Below, piece by piece: positions 1 to 8,596 of a DNA stretch of 64,000 nucleotides. The position numbers and the translations under genes were made by a program. Numbering within the stretch: position 1 is the first letter of the stretch; each line of letters begins with the position of its first letter. This DNA is from Aquimarina sp042434915. Its GTDB lineage: Bacteria; Bacteroidota; Bacteroidia; Flavobacteriales; Flavobacteriaceae. Below the pieces are notes generated by a model, which was given only the letters and a program-made list of their open reading frames with translations, made no database searches and was not told the DNA's origin. The DNA is taken from positions 3,348,001 through 3,412,000 of the forward strand of contig NZ_CP170198.1 of NCBI RefSeq assembly GCF_042434915.1, given 5' to 3'.

Positions 1-15
1 TAATCTATGTAAGCA

Positions 16-690
16 GTGGGAAGTAAGAATAAACAAAAGCGATTTAATGAAAATAAAACCTTTCAAAATGTTATTGAGCCTACACGCTTAGAGGTTTTGG
101 AAAACACATTGGGCTATAAAGGAGTATGGAATACGAAATTCTTTAAAAACGAAAACCCTATTGTTCTAGAATTAGGTTGTGGTAAGGGAGAATACACAGT
201 AGCACTTGCAAAAAAATATCCTAATGTAAATTTTATTGGCATTGATATTAAAGGAGCAAGATTTTGGAGAGGAGCCAAAACGGCTATCGAAGAGGATATG
301 AACAATGTAGCATTTATTAGAACGCAAATCGAATTGGTGGATCATATTTTTGATAAACAGGAGGTTTCAGAAATATGGATTACGTTTCCAGACCCGCAAA
401 TAAAGTATAAGCGTACAAAACACCGTATGACTAATCAGGTATTTTTGGATAGATACAAAACAATTTTGAAGCCAGATGGGATAATGCATCTTAAAACAGA
501 CAGTGAATTTATGCATGGATATACGCTTGGTTTATTGCATGGAGCGGGTTATGAAGTTTTGTACGCCAACCATGATGTATATAAACAAGCTGGGTCTCCA
601 AAAGAAGTAACCTCTGTTCAAACTTTTTATGAAAAACAATATTTGGAAAAAAATAAACCCATAACTTACATCCAGTTTAAGATCTCTTAA
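16..690 (+). CDS. trmB: tRNA (guanine-N7-)-methyltransferase TrmB
   Basis: TrmB makes m7G46 in the variable loop of tRNAs, using S-adenosylmethionine. The 224-residue protein has the family's Rossmann fold: a SAM-binding stretch VLELGCGKGEYT near residues 50-61, an acidic strand end at GIDIKGAR, and the TrmB-specific FPDPQIKYKRTKHR segment near 125-138, which carries the catalytic Asp and tRNA-contacting basic residues. Length is normal. The start codon is GTG; no ATG lies between the in-frame upstream region and it, and MGSKNK is the usual start in Bacteroidota. A LysE-family gene follows 6 bases later and an ATL gene after that, so the three are probably cotranscribed. Confidence 0.95.
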   Translation: MGSKNKQKRFNENKTFQNVIEPTRLEVLENTLGYKGVWNTKFFKNENPIVLELGCGKGEYTVALAKKYPNVNFIGIDIKGARFWRGAKTAIEEDMNNVAFIRTQIELVDHIFDKQEVSEIWITFPDPQIKYKRTKHRMTNQVFLDRYKTILKPDGIMHLKTDSEFMHGYTLGLLHGAGYEVLYANHDVYKQAGSPKEVTSVQTFYEKQYLEKNKPITYIQFKIS

Positions 691-696
691 TATTTA

Positions 697-1329
697 ATGC
701 CAGTGGAGGCTACAAAACTTTTTTTAATTACCTTTTTTGCTTCAATGGTTGGGGTTATACCGCCAGGTTTGATAAATATGACCGTCGCTAGGACGTGTCT
801 AGAAAAGGGTAAAAAGAATGGAATACTCGTTGCGGTAGGAGCATCCTTAATTGTAGTTATACAAGCACTGGTAGCAATTTTATTAGCAAAATATATTTTT
901 TTCAATCCTTTTGTTAGAACAATTTTGCTACGAACAGGAGCAGTGATTTTTTTATTATTAGCTATCTATTTTTTTATAAAAGCAAGGCAGCGAAGTACCA
1001 AAATCAAAGTTCGTAGCAATGATGATACACGTAGTTTTTTAAAAGGAGTAATAATGTCTGCAATCAACGTTTTACCAATTCCTTATTTTTGTGCTATCGC
1101 CGCAGGAATGAGTGTTAGTGGTAAAGTTGAATATGAATATATCGAGATTTTTTCATTTATCCTAGCTGCGGGATTAGGTACTTTTGTAACTCTGTACTTA
1201 TACGTACTTTCGTTTCTTAAAATAGAAACAAAAACAGAATCCATAACCAAATATTCTAATTATTTCATGGGAGTTTTGATGCTTATTTTGGTAATCATCA
1301 CAATGCTTAGAATTGTTTATACTTGGTAA
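697..1329 (+). CDS. LysE family translocator
   Basis: A 210-residue polytopic membrane protein of the LysE/RhtB exporter superfamily, which exports amino acids or similar small solutes. Hydrophobic segments occur near residues 6-26, 43-66, 73-91, 113-137, 149-171 and 187-207, the six-helix arrangement of the family. The N-terminal FFASMVGVIPPGLINMT matches the family's PGP(N)-type motif in the first helix, and AINVLPIPYFC sits at the position of the second family motif. Substrate cannot be told from sequence. It lies between trmB and the ATL gene, with 6 bases and 0 bases of spacing, so it is probably in one operon with them. Confidence 0.85.
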   Translation: MPVEATKLFLITFFASMVGVIPPGLINMTVARTCLEKGKKNGILVAVGASLIVVIQALVAILLAKYIFFNPFVRTILLRTGAVIFLLLAIYFFIKARQRSTKIKVRSNDDTRSFLKGVIMSAINVLPIPYFCAIAAGMSVSGKVEYEYIEIFSFILAAGLGTFVTLYLYVLSFLKIETKTESITKYSNYFMGVLMLILVIITMLRIVYTW

Positions 1330-1659
1330 ATGGATGCTAATCAGAATTTCTTTGAACGAGTGTATGCAGTAGTAAAGCAGATTCCATACGGTCGTGTAAC
1401 TTCGTATGGTGCTATAGCCAATTTTTTAGGTTCTAAGCAAAGTGCTCGTATGGTGGGATGGGCGATGAACGCTTCTTCGAAGCATGAGGACATTCCCGCA
1501 CATAGAGTGGTAAATCGTGTAGGACTTCTTTCGGGAAAGCATCATTTTGGAGGAACCTCTATAATGCAGCAAATGTTAGAAGCCGAAGGAGTTTTGGTTG
1601 AAGATAATAAGGTAGTTCTTTTTGAGAGTTTATTTTGGGACCCGAAAGAGTATCTTTAA
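1330..1659 (+). CDS. alkyltransferase-like protein (ATL), MGMT fold without the acceptor cysteine
   Basis: A 109-residue protein of the O6-alkylguanine-DNA alkyltransferase C-terminal domain family. The DNA-binding helix-turn-helix (IPYGRVTSYGAIANFLG, residues 18-34, and ARMVGWAMN, 39-47) with its Arg finger R40 is intact. The active-site PCHR(V) motif reads PAHRV, so the alkyl-accepting cysteine is Ala57. That makes it an ATL: known members bind O6-alkylguanine without repairing it and flag the lesion for nucleotide excision repair. Ala-type ATLs are known, for example in Thermus thermophilus. It begins on the base after the stop of the LysE-family gene. A conventional MGMT would need the cysteine, so direct repair is unlikely. 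Confidence 0.9.
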   Translation: MDANQNFFERVYAVVKQIPYGRVTSYGAIANFLGSKQSARMVGWAMNASSKHEDIPAHRVVNRVGLLSGKHHFGGTSIMQQMLEAEGVLVEDNKVVLFESLFWDPKEYL

Positions 1660-1766
1660 CAAATTGTATGTTAGCCGATACATATACAGATATTGAGTGA
1701 TTATAATTAATTATCAGTATATAGATCATTTCAATTTTCTGCCTTCTTATTTTCAACTTTTCAAGT

Positions 1767-1774
1767 TATCTTTG
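1767..1774 (+). promoter_or_regulatory. Bacteroidota -7 box (TATCTTTG) ahead of mrp
   Basis: TATCTTTG matches the Bacteroidota -7 consensus TAnnTTTG, 48 bases before the mrp start. No clean TTG lies 17-23 bases upstream, so the -33 half is weak. The assignment rests on the -7 match and its position alone. Confidence 0.45.
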
Positions 1775-1822
1775 TCCGAACAGTATAACTGGTAGTTTTA
1801 CATATATGTTAAAGTTTTAAAT

Positions 1823-2962
1823 ATGAAGTTAGAGAAAGAAGCAATTTTGGCAGCCTTACAAACAATAACTGTTGCGGGAGAAGGTAAAAATATGGTGGAA
1901 AGTGGAGCTGTTACTAATGTAATCACTTTTGGGGATGAGGTAATTGTCGATATGACACTTGCTACCCCTGCACTTCATATTCGTAAACGTGCTGAAGTTG
2001 ATGTAATGAAAGTGATTCATGAAAAAGTATATGAAAAGGCAAAGGTAAAAGTTAATATAAAGGTAGAAGCTGCTGCTGTAAAAGATGAGGTTCCAAAGAT
2101 AAAAGGAAATCCCATTCCAGGAATTCAAAACATAGTTGCTGTTGCATCGGGTAAAGGAGGAGTAGGGAAATCTACGGTTACTGCAAATCTGGCGGTTACT
2201 CTAGCCAAAATGGGTTTTAAAGTTGGTTTATTGGATGCAGATATTTATGGACCCTCAGCACCAATTATGTTTGACGTAGAACGGGAGCGACCGTTATCTG
2301 TTAAAGTAGGAGATAAATCAAAAATGAAGCCTGTAGAAAGTTATGGGGTTAAAATTCTTTCTATAGGATTTTTTACACAACCTGATCAAGCAGTTGTATG
2401 GAGAGGTCCGATGGCGGCAAAAGCTTTAAATCAAATGATTTTTGATGCTGCGTGGGGAGAATTAGATTTTCTATTAATTGATTTACCACCAGGTACAGGA
2501 GATATACATTTATCGATTATGCAATCCCTTCCAATTACAGGAGCTGTTGTGGTAAGTACCCCTCAAAATGTGGCACTAGCAGATGCTCGTAAAGGGGTTG
2601 CCATGTTTCAACAAGAAAGCATCAGTGTACCCGTATTAGGTATTATCCAAAACATGGCGTATTTTACACCAGAAGAATTACCAAATAATAAATACTACCT
2701 TTTTGGTAAGGATGGAGCAAAAAATCTTGCAGAAGATTTAAGAGTTCCTTTTCTAGGAGATCTGCCTTTGGTGCAAAGCATACGTGAAGCGGGAGATATA
2801 GGTAGACCAGCAGCTTTACAAACAGCTACCCCATTAGAAAAAGCTTTTGAAGAATTAACACGTAACGTGGTGCAAGAGGTGGTTAACAGAAATGAAGCCT
2901 TGCCTCCAACCGAAGCTATTAAAATAACCACTATGGCAGGTTGTTCTGCAGTAAAAAAATAA
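1823..2962 (+). CDS. mrp: Mrp/ApbC-family Fe-S carrier P-loop ATPase
   Basis: A cytosolic iron-sulfur cluster carrier that moves [4Fe-4S] clusters to apo-proteins. Residues 1-90 form a MIP18/DUF59 domain. The deviant Walker A SGKGGVGKST is at 109-118, and the MinD/ParA-type core (LLDADIYGPSAP, LIDLPPGTGD) continues to about residue 340. The usual C-terminal CxxC cluster ligands near the NMAYF segment are replaced by a TPEELPNNKYYLFG stretch, as I recall for Bacteroidota homologues; single cysteines remain near the C-terminus (AGCSAVKK). A NifU-type scaffold gene follows after 3 bases, so supply and carrier are paired. Confidence 0.93.
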   Translation: MKLEKEAILAALQTITVAGEGKNMVESGAVTNVITFGDEVIVDMTLATPALHIRKRAEVDVMKVIHEKVYEKAKVKVNIKVEAAAVKDEVPKIKGNPIPGIQNIVAVASGKGGVGKSTVTANLAVTLAKMGFKVGLLDADIYGPSAPIMFDVERERPLSVKVGDKSKMKPVESYGVKILSIGFFTQPDQAVVWRGPMAAKALNQMIFDAAWGELDFLLIDLPPGTGDIHLSIMQSLPITGAVVVSTPQNVALADARKGVAMFQQESISVPVLGIIQNMAYFTPEELPNNKYYLFGKDGAKNLAEDLRVPFLGDLPLVQSIREAGDIGRPAALQTATPLEKAFEELTRNVVQEVVNRNEALPPTEAIKITTMAGCSAVKK

Positions 2963-2965
2963 CTC

Positions 2966-3205
2966 ATGACATCGCAAGAACTAAAAATTAATGTAGAAAA
3001 AGCGCTCGATGAAATACGTCCTTTCTTACAAAGTGATGGTGGGGATATCGAATTGATAAGTATCGAAAACGATACGATTGTAAAAGTGCAGTTACAAGGT
3101 GCATGTGTTGGCTGCAGTGTAAACCAAATGACATTAAAATCTGGTGTAGAGATGACCATCAAAAAGTATGCACCACAGATAGAGCAAGTGCTTAATGTAG
3201 AGTAA
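2966..3205 (+). CDS. NifU C-terminal-domain Fe-S scaffold (Nfu-like)
   Basis: A 79-residue protein made only of the NifU C-terminal (Nfu) domain. The FLQSDGGDIELISIE segment and the cluster-binding CVGCSVNQMTLKSGVE motif (CxxC near residues 47-50) are characteristic. Two such CxxC subunits bridge one [4Fe-4S] cluster, which is passed to client enzymes. The gene follows mrp by 3 bases and is very likely cotranscribed with it. It is convergent with the phosphoesterase gene, whose stop is only 8 bases away. Confidence 0.92.
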   Translation: MTSQELKINVEKALDEIRPFLQSDGGDIELISIENDTIVKVQLQGACVGCSVNQMTLKSGVEMTIKKYAPQIEQVLNVE

Positions 3206-3213
3206 GCATTGTG

Positions 3214-4110
3214 TTATTTAAATTCATTTAACTTTTGAGGACCTTCTAAGGGGATTCTAACAATTTGCAATACGCCATCGTCGGTAGTTGCTATTTGCCA
3301 TTTTATTAAGGTAATAGCTCCATTCTCTATTTCCATTCCCGTAATAGATCTGGGATGCACACAACTACCCGCATTAAACAACGCGGGTTCTCCAACTTCG
3401 GGAAATCGAGGTCTATGTGTATGACCAATCATAGTAAATTGATTGGTATTGGCCATAATCCAACGCTTAAAACGTCGCTCAACCTTAATTGTCTCTTTAT
3501 AATTTTTGGCTGGACTTGTAGGATCTGCTATACCAATTACTTGTAAAGGTCTCCATAATATTCTTACCAGAAAACGATGAAATCTCCAACCTACATAATT
3601 CATAAACTCGGCTTGATGGCCATGAACCAAAAATAATTCTTGTGCTGATGTTGTATGTCGTAATCGAATAGCTTCATGATACCTGATAAATGGAAACAAT
3701 GGCATGTCACGATTAAGCTTACGATCAAAGTAAGCATTTAAATGCTTTTTTACATAGACAGGATCACTATATACCATATCATGATTGCCCCAGATCATAT
3801 GTAATCTATGTTCTAAATGGAAGCGCTTTAATAATTGATAAATATTTTCATGCGCTCTAAAAATTGTATCAAACTTTCTATTTTCCCATAGTTCGTCACC
3901 ATCACCAAGTTCACAATATGTAAAATTATTCTTGTAATAATATTTTAAAGCATGATTATAAATATTCTTATTATTTGAAAATTCATCAGCAAAACTATTA
4001 TCTCCTCTATGGCAATCACTAAATATTATGAATTTTGAAGTATCGTCAAAAGGAAGTATAACGGCTTGTTTAAAAGCACGATTTATTCTTGATTGCGAAG
4101 AAAATAACAT
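3214..4110 (-). CDS. calcineurin-like metallophosphoesterase
   Basis: A 298-residue protein with the five metallophosphoesterase blocks in order: FSDCHRGDN (Asp32, His34), GDGDELWE (Asp70-72), WGNHD (108-111), a VHGHQAEF histidine block, and GHTHRPRFPE. These residues form the dinuclear metal site. The set resembles UDP-2,3-diacylglucosamine hydrolase-like or serine/threonine phosphatase-like Bacteroidota enzymes, but I cannot assign a substrate. It has no signal peptide. It stands alone and converges on the nfu-like gene. A 206-base gap separates its start from a divergent small membrane-protein gene. Confidence 0.85.
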   Translation of the reverse strand: MLFSSQSRINRAFKQAVILPFDDTSKFIIFSDCHRGDNSFADEFSNNKNIYNHALKYYYKNNFTYCELGDGDELWENRKFDTIFRAHENIYQLLKRFHLEHRLHMIWGNHDMVYSDPVYVKKHLNAYFDRKLNRDMPLFPFIRYHEAIRLRHTTSAQELFLVHGHQAEFMNYVGWRFHRFLVRILWRPLQVIGIADPTSPAKNYKETIKVERRFKRWIMANTNQFTMIGHTHRPRFPEVGEPALFNAGSCVHPRSITGMEIENGAITLIKWQIATTDDGVLQIVRIPLEGPQKLNEFK

Positions 4111-4316
4111 AACTAAACTTTTGAGTTAAAAATTTACTAAAATGAGAAAAATTTGAATTCCATTTTAAATTCAAAAAAGTCTTGGGGGAAATTAGTATTT
4201 TGTCTTAAGATATTCTAAAAATATGCGCTTTAAACACGGTTTTCACATAATATTAATGATATCCGAAGCTAATGTTCTTTATCTTGCGTAGACATTAACT
4301 TAATATTTTTTAAATT

Positions 4317-4469
4317 ATGCAAATTAGAGATGAAGACGATAATACGTCTGAAGATTATATTATTCAGGATAATAAAAAAACGAGAATAGGAACTACGATC
4401 ATAGTGGTAACCTTGGTGGTCTTAATAGTAGGGATTATAATTTCTGGAATATATTTTGAGTTTTTATAA
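4317..4469 (+). CDS. small single-pass membrane protein (50 aa)
   Basis: An ORF of 50 codons: an acidic N-terminus (MQIRDEDDNTSED), a short basic patch (NKKTR) and one hydrophobic helix of about 22 residues (residues 24-46), then YFEFL. The charge pattern suggests a tail-anchored peptide with its N-terminus inside. No family is recognised. It begins 24 bases before the HExxH-protein gene region's leader and could be cotranscribed with it. Coding status is inferred from the clean start, the stop and the ordered charge/hydrophobic layout. Confidence 0.5.
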   Translation: MQIRDEDDNTSEDYIIQDNKKTRIGTTIIVVTLVVLIVGIIISGIYFEFL

Positions 4470-4492
4470 GCCTCTATCATTAACATGTCTAT

Positions 4493-5062
4493 ATGTTACT
4501 CATTAAACTCATCGCATTTAGTATGATCCATATTATCCCACCCTCTATTGAAGAAGAGGCAAAAATAGCACTATCTCATTATCCAGAGTTACGTACTACT
4601 TCAATAGAGTTTAAATTTACAGATAAGATTAAGAAATCCACGATGCAGGCTCAACCTACCTTTGGAAGCCTCTTTACATCCAAAAAGAAGCGTAAATACG
4701 TTATTTTAATGAGTCGTAGATTTAATATTGAAGGAGAAAATTTTTTAATCACAGATATTCCTTCCGAAGTATTAATTGGCTGGTTGGGTCATGAACTTGG
4801 TCATGTAATGGATTATAAAGAAAGATCATCAGGAGGTATGTTAGTTTTTGGATTTAAATATTTGTTTTCTAGCCGTCATATACAAGAAGTTGAACGTGCA
4901 GCGGATACATATGCCGTTCAACACGGAATGGGATCATATATCATTGCTACCAAAAACTTTATTTTGGAGCATGCAAGTTTATCTGAAACTTATAAAAATA
5001 GAATCAAAAAATTGTATTTATCCCCAGAGGAGATTATGCAATTAATTGATAAAGCAAAGTAG
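4493..5062 (+). CDS. putative HExxH zinc metalloprotease-like protein
   Basis: A 189-residue protein with GWLGHELGHVMDYKE (HELGH at 100-104), which is a gluzincin HExxH site, followed by EVERAADTYAVQHG. There Glu134 and Asp138 sit as in the ExxxD third-ligand motif of M48-type peptidases. No long membrane helices or signal peptide are seen, so it resembles the soluble catalytic part of an M48-like enzyme or a domesticated relative. An alternative start is Met11 (position 4523), which would drop a weakly hydrophobic leader. A perfect palindrome that can serve as terminator follows at 5085-5118. Confidence 0.7.
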   Translation: MLLIKLIAFSMIHIIPPSIEEEAKIALSHYPELRTTSIEFKFTDKIKKSTMQAQPTFGSLFTSKKKRKYVILMSRRFNIEGENFLITDIPSEVLIGWLGHELGHVMDYKERSSGGMLVFGFKYLFSSRHIQEVERAADTYAVQHGMGSYIIATKNFILEHASLSETYKNRIKKLYLSPEEIMQLIDKAK

Positions 5063-5084
5063 CGATTTAACTATAAAGAATTAT

Positions 5085-5118
5085 AAAAAATGGGCAATTG
5101 TACAATTGCCCATTTTTT
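5085..5118. terminator. bidirectional intrinsic terminator
   Basis: A perfect 34-base palindrome built on TGGGCAATTGTACAATTGCCCA with six A upstream and six T downstream. It forms a terminator on either strand and lies between the convergent HExxH-protein and GH3 genes. Confidence 0.85.
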
Positions 5119-5158
5119 GTTTTAATGCAGATCACCAGTTCTTTAAAGAGGTGCGTTA

Positions 5159-6688
5159 TCACTTTGTTTGGTTAGCTTGGATGAATTTTTCCCATTGTTC
5201 AAATTTTTCTTCACCCATTACACGCTCCATTTTTACCTGTCCTCCTTTTTTCTTGTTTTTTTCATTCCAATCGTAAAAGAGAGCAGGATTAATGGTGGTT
5301 ACTTTTACTCCTTTTAATGCTTTAGATCTCGCTACTCGGTAGTTTTTATTAGCACTTTTTAAAGAGGCGTCCATAAAATCTGCTAGCTTACTAGTATCAA
5401 TATCAGTCTCTGTACCTAAGTACCATGAATGATAAAATTCATCGTTTATTCGAACTGCTGATAATGTGAATTCGGGTATTTCTAAGTTGAACTCTTTTTC
5501 AAGTTCTTGAATTGCTACATTCATTTTATTAACAGATAATTGCGAACCCACAACATTTAAAAAGAATTTTGTGCGTCCAGTTATTTTTATTTCGGCACGC
5601 TCTATATCTGTAAACTCAATAGTATCACCGATAATGTATCGCCAAGCTCCAGATACTGTACTAATTATTAATACATAATCTTGATTTAATTGGACATCTT
5701 TTAATCCTATAGCGGGTGCGTCCTGAGTTATGGATCCATCTTGATTGATATATTCGGGTTTAAAGGGAACAAATTCGAAATAAATACCATTATCTGTAAT
5801 AAGGCGCATTGCGGTAGTTTCTGGACGTTGTTGATAGGCCATAAAACCTTCAGAAGCTAGATAGGTATCAATTACCGTAATAGGATGTTTAAGTAACTTA
5901 TTAAAACTTTTTTCATAAGGCTGAAAAGCTACACCTCCCGAGGTATATACCTGTAGATTTGGCCATATATCATGGATAGTTTCAATATTGTGATACTTGA
6001 TAACCTCTTGCATCATTAGTTCCATCCAAGATGGGATCCCACTCAGAGCTCCAATATCCCATTGTTTAGCGTTTTTTGCAATCTCACTTACTCGTTCATC
6101 CCAATTGTCAATTTTTGCAATAGCCTCACCTGGTTTGTAATAATTGCTAAACCAATTAGGAATATTACTGGCACTTATTCCGCTAATTTCACCTTCAAGA
6201 TGCCCTTCTTTCTCTGTCAAATCTGTAGAGCTTCCTAGCATCATAATATCCTTTTCAAAAAAATCTGCAGGAAGCTCAAAATTTGAGAGTGCGCTTACCT
6301 GTTTAATACCAGCGCTTCGAATTGCTTCGATCATTGCTTCGGTAACTGGAATTCTTTTACTTGTCTTTCCTGTGGTTCCAGAACTTAACGCAAAATAGGG
6401 CGGACTCCCAGGCCATGTAATATTATCTTTCCCTTCATGGAGTTGACTCCACCATTGATCATTAAGTGTTTGATAGTCGAAATAAGGAATGGTTTGAGCA
6501 AATTGTTTGGCAGGATGCTTGGCATTCAAAATTTCTTCAAATTGATAATGTTTACCAAAAGCGGTATCTTTTGCAGTGGTAAGTAAATGTTGTAAAACTT
6601 CTTGTTGAGCTTCAATATTGTTGACGTCTGGAGTGAGTGCATCTTTTAAATAAATTGCACCTTTTATGATTGATCCTAAAATTGCCAT
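5159..6688 (-). CDS. GH3 auxin-responsive-promoter family protein (acyl-adenylating enzyme)
   Basis: A 509-residue member of the GH3 family, a branch of the ANL adenylate-forming superfamily. In plants these conjugate hormone carboxylates to amino acids; the bacterial substrates are not established. The ATP-phosphate-binding motif SSGTTGKTSK is at 102-111, and later ANL blocks include the VYTSGGVAF region near 240 and YIIGDTIEFTD near 350. Length is full. The DUF2652 gene lies 4 bases upstream and the DUF2254 gene beyond it, all leftward, so the three form one operon. Function in this organism is unknown. Confidence 0.85.
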   Translation of the reverse strand: MAILGSIIKGAIYLKDALTPDVNNIEAQQEVLQHLLTTAKDTAFGKHYQFEEILNAKHPAKQFAQTIPYFDYQTLNDQWWSQLHEGKDNITWPGSPPYFALSSGTTGKTSKRIPVTEAMIEAIRSAGIKQVSALSNFELPADFFEKDIMMLGSSTDLTEKEGHLEGEISGISASNIPNWFSNYYKPGEAIAKIDNWDERVSEIAKNAKQWDIGALSGIPSWMELMMQEVIKYHNIETIHDIWPNLQVYTSGGVAFQPYEKSFNKLLKHPITVIDTYLASEGFMAYQQRPETTAMRLITDNGIYFEFVPFKPEYINQDGSITQDAPAIGLKDVQLNQDYVLIISTVSGAWRYIIGDTIEFTDIERAEIKITGRTKFFLNVVGSQLSVNKMNVAIQELEKEFNLEIPEFTLSAVRINDEFYHSWYLGTETDIDTSKLADFMDASLKSANKNYRVARSKALKGVKVTTINPALFYDWNEKNKKKGGQVKMERVMGEEKFEQWEKFIQANQTK

Positions 6689-6692
6689 GCTA

Positions 6693-7301
6693 TTAATTTT
6701 GTTGTTTGGTTAATGGTTGTAAATTGATATAACTATATTTTATTTCTCCTATATGCTCATAAATTTCTTGCATATCAATTAGGGTTCCCCATCCAAAATT
6801 TCTTTCGATATCAAGTTCGTCGTACTGTTGCATTAGACTGCTTGAAACCAAAAGATATTCGTCTACCGGAATCGAGTTTTTAAGAAGTCTATGAGCGACA
6901 ATGATATCCTCTCCTATAAGTTTTATTTTGTTTCCAATACGAGTGGCACCTACTTCGCCATAGTGAAGTACAATTTTAAGACCTAAAATTTCAGGAATAT
7001 TTAAATTATGTTCCAAAAATTCTTCACTGCTTCGTAGTTTATGAAGCTTTTCATAAAATCTTGTATAAAACAGTCTACATTGAGTTATCAATTCTTTGAA
7101 ACTAGGAAGTTCTCCACTTTTAAAAAAAAGTACTGCATCGCCTTCAATTTCAGAAACCTTTAAACCCATTTCATTACTATATATTATTTGATTTAGCAAT
7201 GAGGGAATTACCTTAGAGCTAACCTCAATGTCAGTTTCGCTCATAAATTTTGTAAAACCACTGATATCAGGGATACAAATTAATGTGGGTTCTATATTCA
7301 T
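6693..7301 (-). CDS. DUF2652 protein with class III nucleotide-cyclase-like fold
   Basis: A 202-residue cytosolic protein matching DUF2652. The CIPDISGFTKFM segment (Asp12) and EIEGDAVLFF (Asp55) correspond to the two metal-binding aspartates of class III nucleotide cyclases. By eye, Glu51 is at the purine-specifying position, where guanylate cyclases have Glu and adenylate cyclases Lys. The usual Asn of the VNTASR motif is Val in the aligned IIVAHRL segment, while Arg is kept. It may therefore be an altered or inactive cyclase or a nucleotide sensor. It sits between GH3 (4 bases) and DUF2254 (8 bases) in one transcription unit. Confidence 0.75.
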   Translation of the reverse strand: MNIEPTLICIPDISGFTKFMSETDIEVSSKVIPSLLNQIIYSNEMGLKVSEIEGDAVLFFKSGELPSFKELITQCRLFYTRFYEKLHKLRSSEEFLEHNLNIPEILGLKIVLHYGEVGATRIGNKIKLIGEDIIVAHRLLKNSIPVDEYLLVSSSLMQQYDELDIERNFGWGTLIDMQEIYEHIGEIKYSYINLQPLTKQQN

Positions 7302-7309
7302 TTTATTTT

Positions 7310-8596
7310 TTAATTTATACTGTGTAATAGGTCGACAATTTGTGCGACATCTTGCTCATTCTCTGTATGATTTTTCACATCATGACCAATAGCTATAAAC
7401 TCTTTTCTAAGTACGGGTTTGTTAACAGGGTGTATATCGGTAACTCGATAAATAGCCAAAAGGCTTTGCGCCAGTTTGAACATTACAGATGCATCTTGTT
7501 TAGAATATTTGCGAATTGGTGCAAAGATTACCCGCAATAATTCTAAGGTAGGAACAGTATTAATGATAACACATAAGCTACCTTCTGCAAACTGTACAGC
7601 ATAATGATCTGTATAAGTTAATTTTTTTCTGAGCAGCAGGCATATTGCATCAATAGCATTGATAGCCGTTCCCGGATCGTTAATTCCCGGGGACATAGCC
7701 TTTACCGAAATTTCCATTAATTTAATAAGTCCGTTAAGGTAACCTGTACCATCTTTTTTTCTTTCGGAAATAGTAATTCCATTCAAAATATCGTTTTGTT
7801 CACTTTGGGTTAATTCTCGTTTGCTTCGTATGAGCGGTTCACCTTGTAAAATGTATTGATCTTGAAAAGGAAGTATATGAATTGTAGAATCAATCGCTCG
7901 GGTACTGTCTTTAAACAGGTTTTCACTCCATCCTTTATAATATCCCGAGTGTTTACTATAAAGTGTTGACCATGATGAGGTGTCAGGCAATTTTTGTAGA
8001 TGTGAATTCTTGTTTTTTTCTTTTTCATTATCGATAAGTGTGTTGGTACGATTAAAGATTTGTTCGATAATATTTTGAATCTGAATTTCTTGAGATATAC
8101 TATGGATGAAATACACAAAATTGGCTAAACAAAAAATACCTAGAATTGCAGAGACCATTACCGAAAAACCAATTATAGTCCCAGTATCCGATTTTGATCG
8201 TACGGATATAAGTACGATCATACAAAACAATAAAGTACCAATATAAATACCTAATATGATTTGATGCTTAATATCCGAAATAAGCCCTGGAAGCAGCCTA
8301 GGTGAAAAATTGGAAGATGCTTGATTAAGAACCACCATTACCATGGTAAAACTGAAAACCGTCAGTGTAAACAAACCTGAAATAAAAGTTGATAAAATAG
8401 TTCTTGCGGTTTCATCATTTTCAATCACTAAGAACGGAAGTATGGTTTTTAGATCTTTGATTATGGGATGCTGTTCTATAGCAAGCACAATAAGTGAAAA
8501 AATAAAATATCCAATGGATATGATGATTGGGTAAAAAGCGATACTACGAGTTATTCGCTGTAATAACCTTTTAATTTTTATCAAATAAACATTCAT
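7310..8596 (-). CDS. DUF2254 family membrane protein
   Basis: A 428-residue protein with four predicted N-terminal membrane helices (about 20-40, 69-90, 111-132, 140-163) and a long soluble C-terminal part. TMVMVVLNQASSNFSPRLL and the later MSPGINDPGTAINAID block are the conserved signatures of DUF2254, a widespread family of unknown function. It is the first gene of the leftward DUF2254-DUF2652-GH3 unit. The preceding 323-base intergenic stretch contains repeated GGTTAA words that might be regulatory. Confidence 0.85.
   Translation of the reverse strand: MNVYLIKIKRLLQRITRSIAFYPIIISIGYFIFSLIVLAIEQHPIIKDLKTILPFLVIENDETARTILSTFISGLFTLTVFSFTMVMVVLNQASSNFSPRLLPGLISDIKHQIILGIYIGTLLFCMIVLISVRSKSDTGTIIGFSVMVSAILGIFCLANFVYFIHSISQEIQIQNIIEQIFNRTNTLIDNEKEKNKNSHLQKLPDTSSWSTLYSKHSGYYKGWSENLFKDSTRAIDSTIHILPFQDQYILQGEPLIRSKRELTQSEQNDILNGITISERKKDGTGYLNGLIKLMEISVKAMSPGINDPGTAINAIDAICLLLRKKLTYTDHYAVQFAEGSLCVIINTVPTLELLRVIFAPIRKYSKQDASVMFKLAQSLLAIYRVTDIHPVNKPVLRKEFIAIGHDVKNHTENEQDVAQIVDLLHSIN

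Noticed and set aside
2695..3162. 155-codon ORF opposite mrp and the nfu-like gene
   Set aside because: It is antisense to two well-defined genes, and its composition follows from their codons.
5046..5276. 76-codon plus-strand ORF across the terminator and GH3 3' end
   Set aside because: It runs through the strong terminator palindrome and antisense to GH3.
7810..8118. 102-codon ORF on the minus strand inside the DUF2254 gene
   Set aside because: It is another frame of the same gene region and shows no family features.
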